A program made the position numbers and the translations under genes. Of a DNA stretch of 64,000 nt, positions 1-10,800 are shown one piece after another; the stretch's first letter is position 1; each line of letters starts with the position of its first letter. The stretch spans positions 2,480,001 to 2,544,000 of the forward strand of contig NZ_AP024600.1 of NCBI RefSeq assembly GCF_036322585.1, given 5' to 3'. The notes below the pieces were generated by a model. That model was given only the letters and a program-made list of their open reading frames with translations, was not told where the DNA came from and did no database searches. The stretch comes from Luteolibacter sp. LG18 (GTDB lineage Bacteria > Verrucomicrobiota > Verrucomicrobiia > Verrucomicrobiales > Akkermansiaceae).

Positions 1-51
1 GGAAGAGAGGACGGGCGGTCCAGAGCCCATTCCTCGGCCTCCAGCTCTTTC

Positions 52-87
52 CTTTTGCGATTTTTGCGCCTCTTTGCGGCTAAAATC
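52..87. repeat. short tandem-word repeat
   Basis: The word TTTTGCG or TTTGCGG recurs about every 10 bases (TTTTGCGATTTTTGCGCC, then TCTTTGCGGC). It resembles one arm of the word-type inverted repeats at 22485, 41645 and 55964, but no matching second arm is visible inside the window. It lies downstream of the fucosidase gene. The first 111 bases hold no convincing gene. Confidence 0.45.
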
Positions 88-111
88 TCACTAGCCTCCG
101 CCTCCCTCTAA

Positions 112-147
112 AGACCCTCCTCGCCTGAAGGCTCAACTCCTTCAAAA
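112..147. repeat. dispersed 35-bp repeat, copy 1
   Basis: This stretch is nearly identical to 56046-56080. Both read AGACC, then TCCTCGCCT, then AAGGCTCAACTCCT, with three or four differences over 35 bases. The middle can form a tiny GCCTnAAGGC hairpin. Copy 2 sits inside the long inverted repeat at 55964-56109; copy 1 abuts the fucosidase terminator. Confidence 0.65.
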
Positions 148-170
148 AGCCGCCGTGTTCCCACGGCGGC
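144..170 (-). terminator. rho-independent terminator of the GH29 gene
   Basis: Read on the minus strand, GCCGCCGTG pairs with CACGGCGGC around a short GGAA-type loop, followed by TTTTT (A-run at 144-148 on the plus strand). It lies 35 bases beyond the stop of the GH29 gene at 205, as expected for an intrinsic terminator. Confidence 0.85.
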
Positions 171-204
171 CTTTGATTGAAAACCAGTCTGTTATCCGGT
201 TCCC

Positions 205-1572
205 TCAATCCACCTTGATCACCGTCGCGATCGGATCGGCGAGGGTTTCCGGCAGGGTAATGGTGGTCTGGTCGCCCTCGGTTTTCAGCTCCAGGGCCTT
301 GCCGCCGTCGAGCAGGGTGGCCTTGGCGGCCTTCACCGGCAGCACGATGGTGCCGGTGTCCGGGCGCTTGAAGACATGGAGGTAGAGGGTGGAGCCCTTC
401 TTGGTCACGCGGCCGTCGAAGGGGACCTTCTCGAACGGGTTGGCCTTGGTGCCGTAGATTGCCTCGCCGTTCTTCTTCAGCCACGTGCCCATGGCCTCCA
501 TGCGCTCGATGCTTTCCGCGGGAATGGTGCCTTCGCCGGTGGGACCGACGTTGAGCAGGTAGTTGCCGCCCTTGCTGGCGATGTCGATGAGGTTGCGGAT
601 GAGCTTCTCGGTGGACTTCCACTTGTCGTCGTGGTCGGAGAAGCCCCAGGTGCCGTTCATGGTCATGCAAGTTTCCCAGTCGACGCTGCCGAGGCCGTTG
701 GCGGGGATGTTGTTCTCCGGGGTGACGAAGTCGCCGTACTGCGGGTCCATGCGGTCGGTGACGTTGTGGGTGCCCATGCCGCTGAAGCCGGCCTCCGGAC
801 GGCGGTAGAGGCGGTTGTTCATGATGATGCCCGGCTGCTTGGCGCGGACCTCCTTGATCAAGTCGGCCGCGCCCCAGGCCGCGTCGCCGTCGAACTGGGT
901 GGAGCTGTAGTCCCACCACAGCACATCCACCTGGCCATAGTGCGACATGAGTTCGTCGACCTGGCCGTGGAGGAACTGGATGTATTTCGCGTGGTCGCGC
1001 GGCCCGGTGGCCTTGGCCGCGGCCTGCTTGGGATAGGGCAGGCCCTTGGCCGCCTTGAAATCGTAGTCCGGGTGGTGCCAGTCGATGATCGAGTGGTAGA
1101 AGCCGACCTTGAGGCCCTCGGCGTGGAGGGCATCCACGATCTCCTTCACCAGATCACGGCCGGTGACGTCCTTGCCATCGTAATCGGTGAGCTTCGAATC
1201 CCCCAGGAAGAAGCCCTCATGGTGTTTGGTGGTGAAAACGACGTACTTGCAGCCGGCGTCTTTCGCCAGCTTCGCCCATTCCTTGGCGAAGCCGGGTTTC
1301 GGGGCGAACTTCGGCTTGGCCGTCTGCGCGTAGGTGTCGGTATCGACCCCGGCGAGGCTCTGCAGCCACTCAACGCCGCCGCCGTAGGGCTTCCCGTCCC
1401 AATTGCCGGCCAAGCCGGAGTAGAGGCCCCAGTGGACGAACATGCCGAAGCGGGCCTCCCGCCACCATTGCATGCGGGCATCGCGCTGCGGTTCGGTTTC
1501 GGCGGCTCGGGCGGGCATGGCTTGGAGGGTGGTGAGGGCGGCGGCCAGGGCGAGGGCGGTTTTGCGGATCAT
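205..1572 (-). CDS. secreted alpha-L-fucosidase, GH29
   Basis: This is a predicted retaining alpha-L-fucosidase that releases L-fucose from glycans outside the cytoplasm. The protein has 455 residues. I start it at the internal ATG (1572) because this begins directly with a signal peptide (MIRKTALALAAALTT...ARAAE); the longer frame only adds low-quality sequence. GH29 hallmarks are visible: RFGMFVHWGLYS near the N-terminus, TKHHEGF, and VDVLWWDYS, whose Asp (about residue 221) is the expected nucleophile. It lacks the added C-terminal domain of the second fucosidase at 19093. It stands alone on the minus strand, divergent from the giant TPR gene, with its own terminator at 144-170. Confidence 0.93.
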   Translation of the reverse strand: MIRKTALALAAALTTLQAMPARAAETEPQRDARMQWWREARFGMFVHWGLYSGLAGNWDGKPYGGGVEWLQSLAGVDTDTYAQTAKPKFAPKPGFAKEWAKLAKDAGCKYVVFTTKHHEGFFLGDSKLTDYDGKDVTGRDLVKEIVDALHAEGLKVGFYHSIIDWHHPDYDFKAAKGLPYPKQAAAKATGPRDHAKYIQFLHGQVDELMSHYGQVDVLWWDYSSTQFDGDAAWGAADLIKEVRAKQPGIIMNNRLYRRPEAGFSGMGTHNVTDRMDPQYGDFVTPENNIPANGLGSVDWETCMTMNGTWGFSDHDDKWKSTEKLIRNLIDIASKGGNYLLNVGPTGEGTIPAESIERMEAMGTWLKKNGEAIYGTKANPFEKVPFDGRVTKKGSTLYLHVFKRPDTGTIVLPVKAAKATLLDGGKALELKTEGDQTTITLPETLADPIATVIKVD

Positions 1573-1574
1573 GT

Positions 1575-1620
1575 GAATGGTGGGAATGGTGGGAATGCTT
1601 GGGAAATTTGGGGAATGGTG
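1575..1620. repeat. 9-bp tandem repeat (GAATGGTGG) in leader
   Basis: GAATGGTGG occurs twice in tandem and then decays (GAATGCTTG, GGAAATTTG, GGGAATGGTG). On the minus strand this is a C/T-rich leader (ATTCCCACC words) directly ahead of the fucosidase ATG. No Shine-Dalgarno sequence is present there. Confidence 0.6.
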
Positions 1621-1837
1621 GAGAGGGAGACGTCTGCTGGCGATGGGGAATTTCGACAGAGTGGGGTTGCAAACTGCCAAGTTTCGTTTTGCAGCGGCGG
1701 ATTTCACAAGTGATCGCAGACAAATCTCCAGCGGCGGGGTGTTGGAAAATGAGTTGTCCTTTCCAATGCCGGTTCATGATTTTCGGCGGGACAGGCTGAC
1801 TAGGATCTGAAAGGGATTACGCGCAATCTTCCCGACC
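1621..1837. promoter_or_regulatory. divergent intergenic region, GH29 / giant TPR gene
   Basis: These 217 bases separate two divergent genes and hold no gene. A stem TTGGAAA/TTTCCAA lies near 1742-1767. The two-part motif CGGGACAGG-N10-TCTGAAAGG is at 1787-1814, ending 23 bases before the TPR start codon. The same motif recurs at 10865-10892. I see no clear sigma-70 promoter. Confidence 0.5.
1787..1814 (+). promoter_or_regulatory. shared two-part motif, copy 1
   Basis: CGGGACAGG, ten bases, then TCTGAAAGG. Copy 2 at 10865-10892 keeps both 9-base halves and the exact spacing. Copy 1 lies just before the giant TPR gene. It could be a regulator site or promoter; its function is unknown. Confidence 0.5.
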
Positions 1838-4800
1838 ATGTACCCCCGCTCCGTCTTCCTTGCCCTCGTGCCCGCGTCCTTGGTGGCTGCCGTTCCGGAA
1901 GCCCCGCCGGAAAAGGCGTTGAAATACCATGAGGCGCTGCTGAAGCGACCCCACAACACGGCGTTGTTCGACCGCTTTTTTGGCGCGTGGATCGACGAAC
2001 AGCCGGTCGAGGCACTGGGTGCGTTCTTGACCGACCGGGCGGAGAAAAACGGTGGCCAGGATTGGACGGTGTTGGCGCTCTATCAGTTACGTCGCGGGCA
2101 GGAGGATGGCGCGCTGGCGTCCTTGGCGAAGGCGATCGAGGCAGTGCCGGGTGATCCGGCGCTGGCGATGGACCGGGCAAAGCTGCGGCTGCGGAGGATG
2201 GAGTTCGCCGCGGCGCGGACGGATCTGGCCGCGGTGGCGGCGGGCAAGGACGACGCCCTGGCGTTGGAGGCGGCGAAGCTGACCGGCAAGTCATGGCTGC
2301 GGGAAGGCCGTTCCGAGGAGGCGATCAAGGCGTGGGACGCGGTGCTGGCCAGCCATCCCGGAGATGAGGATTTGCTGGAGGATCTGGTGGAAACGGCGGC
2401 CGCGGAGGGAGAGACGGCGCAGGCGTTGACTTATGTCGGCAAGTTGATCGAAGCGAGCAAGGATCCCTATCAGAAGACGCTGCGCGGGCTCCGCCGCGGC
2501 GACCTGCTGGCCCAGTCCGGGAAGAACGACGAGGCGGTGGAGGCCTACGCGGCCACGCTCGGCCAGGTCGGCGAGGGTTCCTGGCTGGAGAAGGAAGTAC
2601 TGGCCCAGATCGAAAAGGTGTTCCGGAAGCAGGATCGGCTCGATGAGCTGGCGGCCCAGCTCGCCAAGCTGGCGGAGGCCAATCCGCGACGGCTGCTCAT
2701 CCACCGCCAACTGGCGAAGCTGGAGGCGGCGCAGGGCAATGCGGACGCCGCGATCGGGCGTTTCCGCGAGGTGCTGAAGCGTTCGCCGGGCGAGCGCGAG
2801 CTGCGGGAGGAATTCGTGCGCCTGTTGGTCGATGGCGAGCGGTTGGACGATGCCGCGGTGGAACTCGAAAAGCTCATCGAAACCGCCCCGACCGAGAGCG
2901 CCCTGTATCTCCAGCTCGCCGCGCTGCGCAGCCGCGAGAACAAGACGGACGCGGTGCTGGCGGCGCTCAAGAAGGCCCACGAACTGATGGGCAAGGACGA
3001 GGGAGCGGGCATCCGCATTTCCAGCCTGATGTTGCAATACGGGCTCAATGAGCCGGGAGAAGCCCTGCTGAAGCAACTGGTGGCGGCGTCCGGCGCAGGA
3101 CCGGCCCCGGCGGAGGCGCTGGCGGCCCAATACGGCCGGACCAACCGCAAGGCGGAGGCGGTGGAGCTGCTGAAGAAGGTTGGCGCGGCCGATGACGTGG
3201 ACGTGGTGATCCGGGCGGCGGGCGCGATCTCGGCGCTCGGCGAAAGCGCCACAGCCCACGAGGTGCTGACCGGCAAGGCGGAGAAGTTTTCCGCCGAGCC
3301 ACGGTTCCTGGTGGCGCTGGCCCAGGCGGCGCTGGCGGCCGGCAAACCCGCGGACGCGGTGCCCCCGGCGGTGAAGCTGGTGCGGCTGGCGAAGCAGACC
3401 ACCGAGCTGGCGGAGTCCGTGGGGCTGGCCGGTCGGGCGATCGCGGCGGCGGACAAGGGCGAGGAGTGGCGGAAGACGCTGGAAGGGCAGGCGAACCGCT
3501 CGGCGAGCGAAACCTGTCTGCTGGCCAGCTTGATCGAGGCGCAGGGCGATTTCGCGGCGGTTACGAAGCTGCTGGAAGCCTCCACCGATCCCCTGGTGGT
3601 GCATTTCCACGCGGCGCTGCTCGACCGCCGCGGCGATTTCGACACCGCGATCGTGGTGATCTGTCGTCTGGCGGACACCGACGAAGGCCGGAAGGCGGCG
3701 TATTTCAAGGATCTGGCGGAACTCCAGCAGCGCGCGGGCAAGACCGCGGACGCCATCGCCACGGTGGAGCGCTGGAAACAGAGCGCGCCCGGGGACAAGA
3801 CCGCGTGGACGATGTCGAGCCGCCTGCTGCGGGAAAGCGGCAAGCCCGAGGAAGCGGTGAAAGTGGCGCGCCAGGCGGCCTCGCGTTTCGAAGGGGACAC
3901 CGATCTCGCCGCGGGCTTGGCGCTGCTCCAGGATGAATCCGGCCAGTGGGCGGATGCCGAGGCGATCTACTGGCGGCTTTACGATGAGTCGCAGAGCGCG
4001 ACGGATCAGGCGCGGTGGGCGACCCAGCTCGCGCAGCTCGCGTTGAAGAACGGCCGGACCGACGAATTGGACGAGAAATTGCGGGAGCGGGCGAAGGGGA
4101 ACCGTCGCTCGCTGGGGCCGCTCCTGGCGCAGGCGGAGCTGGCGCGGGTGTTGCAGAACGAGGACAAGCGCCGCGACCTGCTGCTGGAAGCCGTGCGTGT
4201 CCAGCCAAAGGATGTCGACCTGCGGCTCCAGATTTCAGCTTTGGAGGACAAGGCGGGCAACGCCGACCGGGCGGTGGCGGTGCTGGAGGAGGCGCTCCCT
4301 TACGATAATGCGAACCGGGTGCGTGCGGCGCTGGCCCAGGCGTATCTCCGTCAGGGGCAGGCGTTGAAAGGCCTGCGCGAGATGCGGGCGATGTCCGGCA
4401 AGAAGGCTGGAGACCCGCGTGCCACGGAGGACAGCGCGGCCTCTTTGGCCGGCGCGAGTCTGTATGACGAGGCGATCCGTTTCATGCGCGAGGAACTGCC
4501 GGATGGCGGTGACTGGCGTTCACGTTACTTGTTGGCGGTGATGCTGGAGGAGGACGGCCGCGAGAACGAGGCGTTGCCCCTGTTCGTCGCGCTGCTCCAG
4601 GCCCAGGGCGAGATCCCGGGGCTGGTGGCTCCGAACACGCCGGGCAGCCAGCAGATGCGGGCGCGTTACGACATGTATGGCGAGGACGTGGCGAAGCTGT
4701 TGGAATACGGAGCCGCCGCGCAGACCGCTTACATCCACAAGCAGGCGAACCGCGGTCGCGGCAGTTATTTCGGCAGCCAGGGAACCATGACGGGACCGTT

Positions 4801-7800
4801 CCGCCTGCCGGACACCCCGGAGTTGGTCCAGAGTCTGGCGTTGGTGCACCTGTGCAAGCTGGCCCGGAAGGAGGGCGCGCTCGATCCGAAGTTGGCTGGG
4901 CTGGTCCGGGCCGCGGGGGTGACCAACGTCGATTTCATGGCGGACTTGTTCGATGTCTATGCGAGCGGAAACGGCGATTTCCTTCCGCTCATCGAGAAGT
5001 ATCCGGAGGCCTCCGGGTTGTTCGAACTCGTCGGTTTCTACGGGCGTGGCACAACCCCGGCGTTGGCCCGCAAGGTGCTCGAACGGGCGGACAAGCTCAG
5101 CCCGCTGGCGCGTTTCAACGCCTGGATGCGGGTGGTGTCCGAGGATGCGGCGGATGACAAGGCCTGGGATGCGTTCATCTCCGCGGCAGGTTCCGCGCTG
5201 GAAATGAAGAACGACCAGATGCGCTCGATGATCGGCTACCAGGTGATGTCGCTGCTCAATCCGTCGGACCGCCCGCAGCGTGGTGCCGCGCAGGCGTCCA
5301 AGGTGCCGGATTCCAAAAAGGAGGCCCTCAAGAAGATGGTGATCGAGACGCTGGTCACCAAGCAGGAGGCCGAGCCCGAGTACCTGCCGATGCGGCTCAG
5401 CGCGCTGGCCATCGCCGGAACCCAGGACCAGTGGATCGCCGCGGTGAACACGGGCTTGAAGGAGTATCACAAGCAGCCCCCTGCGAAGAAGGCGGGCAAC
5501 GTGATGAACGGCCGCAACGGCTACTCGCGGATGATGCAGTACAGCCGCTACAACGGCAGCAGCTACAATCCCTGGAACTCCTCTGAGACACCGTTCGAGC
5601 TGCCGAAGCTCCAGTCGGTGCCGTTCCTTTCGCTGCCGCAGGCGGTCATCAGCCAGTTCAAGCTGCCGATGGACGAGCGCTACGGGTATAGCATTCCCTA
5701 TGGCGGTGGCGTGGAGGTGGCGGATGCGATGAAACAGATCGACCGCTTCGAGTCTCCGCTGCTGCGGGCGTGGATCGCGATGCTGGCGGAAAACGACGCG
5801 GCGGCGGCGAAGGCCCTGGCCGCCAAGCCGGAACCGGACGAGGCCGCGGATTTCGCGGTGCTGGAGGCGGTGAAGGCGCTCAAGGACAAGAAACCGGCGG
5901 CGGCCTACGCGGCCCTGGAGCAGGCACGCGCGAAAGGAGCCGCGGACCGCGATTTCGCGATGTGGGTGAATGTCTCGCTGGTGGCCGTGGCGGGTGAAAT
6001 GTCCGCGGAGGAACGGGTCAAGATCACCGATTCCCTGCAGGCCACGTTGGTGCAGTGCCGCCAGACTTTCGGCCCGCAAGCGGCCGCGGCGATGGGCGCG
6101 ATGGCGACGAAGCTGGGTCTCGATGAACTGGCGAAGCGGCTCCAGCCTCCGGTGTTGCCCACGGGTGGCGGTAATCGCGGGATCACCGGCCCGGCGGGCT
6201 TTTCCATCCATTCCGGCCGTTCCTCCTCTTCCGGGGGCACGAGTACGGCCACGATCGAACGGATGGCGAAGTTCTCGCAGGAGCGGAAGTTCGAGAGCGC
6301 GGCCCGTGAGGCCCTGCAGGTGATCCGAGCCCAGCGCACGAATCCATACGGCTACAGCAGCTACGAACTCCGGAACTTCAAGGAGAAGCTCGGTGAGGAA
6401 GGGGTGAAGGAGTTGCTGAAGCTGGCCGACCCCGGCGATTCGAAGAGCTTGGTGAAGCGTCTGGAATACGTCGACGTGTGCGCGCGGCTCGACCTGAAGG
6501 AGCCCATGCTGGCGATGCTGGAGAAGCTCCATCAGGAACGCCCGGACGATGCCTCGGTGGCCGCGCGGATGGCTTTCTCGCTGCCCGATTCGCGCAAGGA
6601 GGAGCGGAATAAATTGATGACCACCGCCGCGAAGAGCGATGAATTCGTCACCAGCGCGGTCGAGCGCCTGGAGGAGTTCGAGCGCGGCAACACCGACGTC
6701 CGCGGCATGGTCGAGTTCTACGATGGCATCGTCTCTTGGTTGGAATCGGCCGATCCCTCGACGTTGGAAAAGGCGAATCTCACGTGGGTCTCGTACTACG
6801 GGAAGCAGTTCTTCGAAATGAGTTCCGGGAGCGGCATCCAGAGCCTGGCGATGGCGCCGCGGAAGCCCAGCGGCAAGGAGGGCGACAAGGAGCGCGAGCA
6901 GAACCAGCTCGCCGAGCGCCGGACGGCGGTGGCGAAGCGGATGGCGCTGGTGTTGCTCAAGAACCCCTCGGTGTCGGAGGAGGGATTCCGGCTGCTGTCC
7001 GTCTCGAAGTGCTGGGAGATCCCGGCCTCGGAGATGGACGGTTACGCCCGCACCGCGTTGATGACCTCGCCGGTGGCAACCACCGGTGGCTACGGGGATT
7101 CCCGCTATTTCATCCTGCGTCGTGGCAATGGTAGCTCCAGCAGCGGCGAGGACCTGAAGGAGAACAGTTCGGTGAACTGGCTGGCCGGTCGGTTGGGCCA
7201 GGTGAAATCCACGGAAGAGGTGTTGCCCGCCGCGTATCTGGACGGACTCAAAAAGAAGGATGCCAAGCTCGGCGGCTTGGTCGCCACGCTTGCTTCCATC
7301 AAGACCCTCGACCAGCTCAAGAAGTTCTGGGCGGATGACGCGCTGGGTTCCGATGCCGGGCGGGCCGGGAGCATGGTGCAGGTGGCGGTGCTCACCCGTG
7401 CGGCGACGATTCCCGGGGCCACCGGCTTCTTCGTCGATTGCCTTTCGAAGGTGAAACCGAACACGACCCGCTACAGCACCGGCGACGACGCGAAGGAGCG
7501 TTTCCTGATCCAGGTGGCGCTGCGGGCCGCGGCGGTGGCGGAGAAGGAGGAGGAGCGCGAGGCGCTCTGCCGGGCGGTTGGCAAGGCAGTCTATGGCGAG
7601 AAACCCGACTGGGAGAAACCGGCCGATCCGCAGGTGGTCTATCAGCAGGTCAACCTGTTCGAGGAGTCGTTGCGTGAGGGCGCGCTCGATCATGGGCCCG
7701 CGATGAAGCTCTGCCGCACGCTCAACCGGCTGAAGCTGCCGGTGGGGACGAGCGAGTATTCGATCGGCAGTTCCCTGCAGGCCCCGCGGATGGCGAAGGC

Positions 7801-10800
7801 GGAGGAGGCGGAAGCCTACCTCGCGGAAGCCGGGTTGCTGGGCGATGCGGAGACCTGGAGCCCGCTCGCGGCGTGGGTGGCGCGTTGGGAGGGAAGCGGT
7901 TCGCGTTCGCAACAGATCACGATGAAGCAGGTGTTCCTCTTCGACCGCGTGTTGGGCTCGCGGGAGTTTTCATCCTCCGATCTGGTCAAGCGGCTGCAGG
8001 ACCGGAAGCAGGGGCGTTTCGGCTCGCTATTGTTCGCGGCGGGCATGACCTCGGGCAAGCAGCGGGAAACCCTGGCGATGCAGGCGTTCACGGAATCCGC
8101 GGCGGCGCTGGCGAAGATGCCGGAGGCGAAGCTGGAAGTGTTCGCGCCGGTGATGGAGTGGCTGCCCGCGGATGCCGCGGACAAGCTGCCGCCGGTGCTA
8201 CGTGGGAAGTTCAAGGGCGCGGACGATAAGCGGCGGGCGGCGCTGGTGAAACAGGCCGACGAGTTCCTGAAGAACAAGCCGTCGGGAACCTCCTCGTCCT
8301 CGTATTACAACGGCAGCAATGTCACGCAGATGGTGCGGCAGTTGTTGCCCGCCGATCCGGACAAGGCGCTGGAGGTGTTCCTTGAATCCGAGCGACGCTA
8401 CACGGCGGCGATTGCCCAGGGTTCGCGCGTTTCCCGGTCGACTTACAACGACTACGAGATCAGCGAGCGGGACAGCGCGCTGGCCTCGATGTTCGAATCC
8501 AGCTCGGAGTCCACCGTGGACGCGGTGCGGATGCTGCGCTTCGTGGCGAAGGTGCAGGCGTCTCCGGAAGGAGGGCGCTTCAGTTACAGCCCGCGCTACG
8601 CCGGGGAGTCGTCGGGCGGGGTGTTGCCGCGGATCGGCGAACTGATCCGCCAGCAGGTGCGGACGGCGGGTGGTCGCAACGATGTGCCGGAAACCCAGAA
8701 GATGCTGGAAGCCGCGGTCGCGATGGACGCGGAGGTGCGTGCGGATGCCTTCGCGGCGGTGCTGTGCCAGAAGCTGGATGAAACCCGGAATGGCTCGGGG
8801 AACGTGGCGGCGGAGCGGAAGAAGGTGGAGGCCGCGCGGCAACCGCTGGGGCCGGTCTACCGCTACTATCAGATTTCGCTCGGACTCCAGGGATGGAAGA
8901 GCGACACGCCGGAGGAACGCAAGGCGACCACCGCGGTGTTGGCCGAGGTGCTCGCGGATGCGGCGCTGCGCGAGCCGACGAAACAGGCCATCGCCTTCCG
9001 TGCGGTGACGCGGGTGCCGGAGCTTCTGGACGATCCCGCTCTCACCGATTTGCTGACGGGTTCCTATGAGCGCTACTGCGCCGAGGAACGCAGCGCGGTG
9101 AACGGATGGGCCGGGGCCTTGTTCGCGAAGCTGTCCCGCTATGAAGGAGGTGAAGCTGGCGCGGCCGCGGTGAAGCGGTTCAGCGAGGCGTTCTGGAAAA
9201 ACGCGCAGGCGTCGAAGGCCGCAGGCCATGCCAATATCCCGGCCTCGCTCGCCGGGGATCTGATGGTGGTGTCGGCGCGGGTCGGCGATGGTGCCGGGGC
9301 GAAACGGCTGCTCTCGATGAGCCAGGGCACGCTGGTTGGCAATCTGTCCGTGATCGCCTCGCTGGTCTCCGCCCAGCAGTATGACCTCGCGAAGCAGTTG
9401 CTGCCGGCGCGCGGCGTTCTGTATCCGCGGGGGGAGACCCTGCCCGTGTTCACACGGAAGCTGGAAGAGCGCATCGAGGGATTCCGGGCGGCGGTTCCGG
9501 ACGCGGAGCTGGTGACGCGTTTCGAAGCGAAGCTGCTGGCGTGCAAGGATGGCTCCGGGGACGAAGCCCCGAAGGAGAATATCCAGCAGCGCTCCGAGCG
9601 ACTGGCGAAGGCCTACGGTTCCCATCCGCCGAAGGATCGCGCGGCCCAGCTCGAGATGATGCACATCATCTCGCAGACGAACCAGCTCTCCGCGGTCATC
9701 CTGCGGCCGGAGCTGGCGGCGTGGGTGAAGGATCTCGATTACAAGGCGAGCATCGATACCTGGCTGTCCTCCGCGGATACCAAGGTGGGGAATCTCCACC
9801 GCTATCAGTACTCGATGATGGAGGGCGAGATGTTCCAGGCTGCATCGCTCGCGGCGATGTTGCAGGGCGATACGTCGCTCTTGGAAAAAATGACCGGCAT
9901 CCTCAAGGCCGCGCCGGTGCTCTCGAAGGAGGACGCGGAGAACGAATACTACGGCAACACGCAGCATGTGGTGAGGTCCTGCCAGGTCGGGCTCATGGAT
10001 CGCGCCGCGTTCTGGGTGTGGCTTGGCGTCGCCCGTGGCGAGACGTCCGGGTTCGAGAAGGCGCTGGCGTGCTTCGAGGACCTGGCGCTGAACACGGACG
10101 GCCGTTACGAGTTCTCGCAGGAGGAGGTGAACAGCTCGCTGGCGGTGTGCCAGTTCGTGTCCCACTGGATCGGCCAGCCGCAGCGCTTCGCCGCCCTCCA
10201 AGGCAAGATGCAGAAACGCCAGGACCTGGCCAAGAAGTTCCCGAAAAACGAGTGCCTGGTACCGATGGCGAATGCGGCGGCGCGTTTCGGTGGCTGGAAG
10301 AGCGCCTACTTCGCCCCGCTGCGGAAGACCGCGGTGGAGAAGGTGTTCGCGAACCCCGGCTTCGCCCCGCTGTTGTCGCGGGATGGCGGTTGGCTCGATC
10401 GGTTGGAGGGACCCATCCCGGCTGACGTGCTGAAGGAGATCGCGACCCTGCCGCCGGAGAAGATCATTCCGGTGGTGCGTCCCTCGCTGTTCGAGTTTCG
10501 CGGCAAGAAGATGGCCGGAGCGAAGCAGTGGGAGGAATCCGCCATCGCGTTCAAGCGGTCGCTCGCCGAGATGCCGCCCGCGGCGGAGTGGAACGACATC
10601 CGCGGCGCGGTGAAGGTCGCGCTCGCCGAGGTGCTGGTGGAGCAACAGAAGAAGGACGAGGCGAAGGAGTTGATCGGCGGGATGCCGGTCGAGGAAGTCG
10701 GATCGTGGATCAAGGGGCGCTACAAGAAGATCGCCCCCACGCTCGGTGTACCGGATTTGACGGCGGCCAAGACTCCGCCCGCGTCGCCCCAACCCACACC

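Noticed and set aside
376..1713. 445-codon plus-strand frame opposite the first fucosidase
   Set aside because: The minus strand carries clear GH29 motifs; the plus-strand frame is a Val/Gly/Ala-rich shadow.
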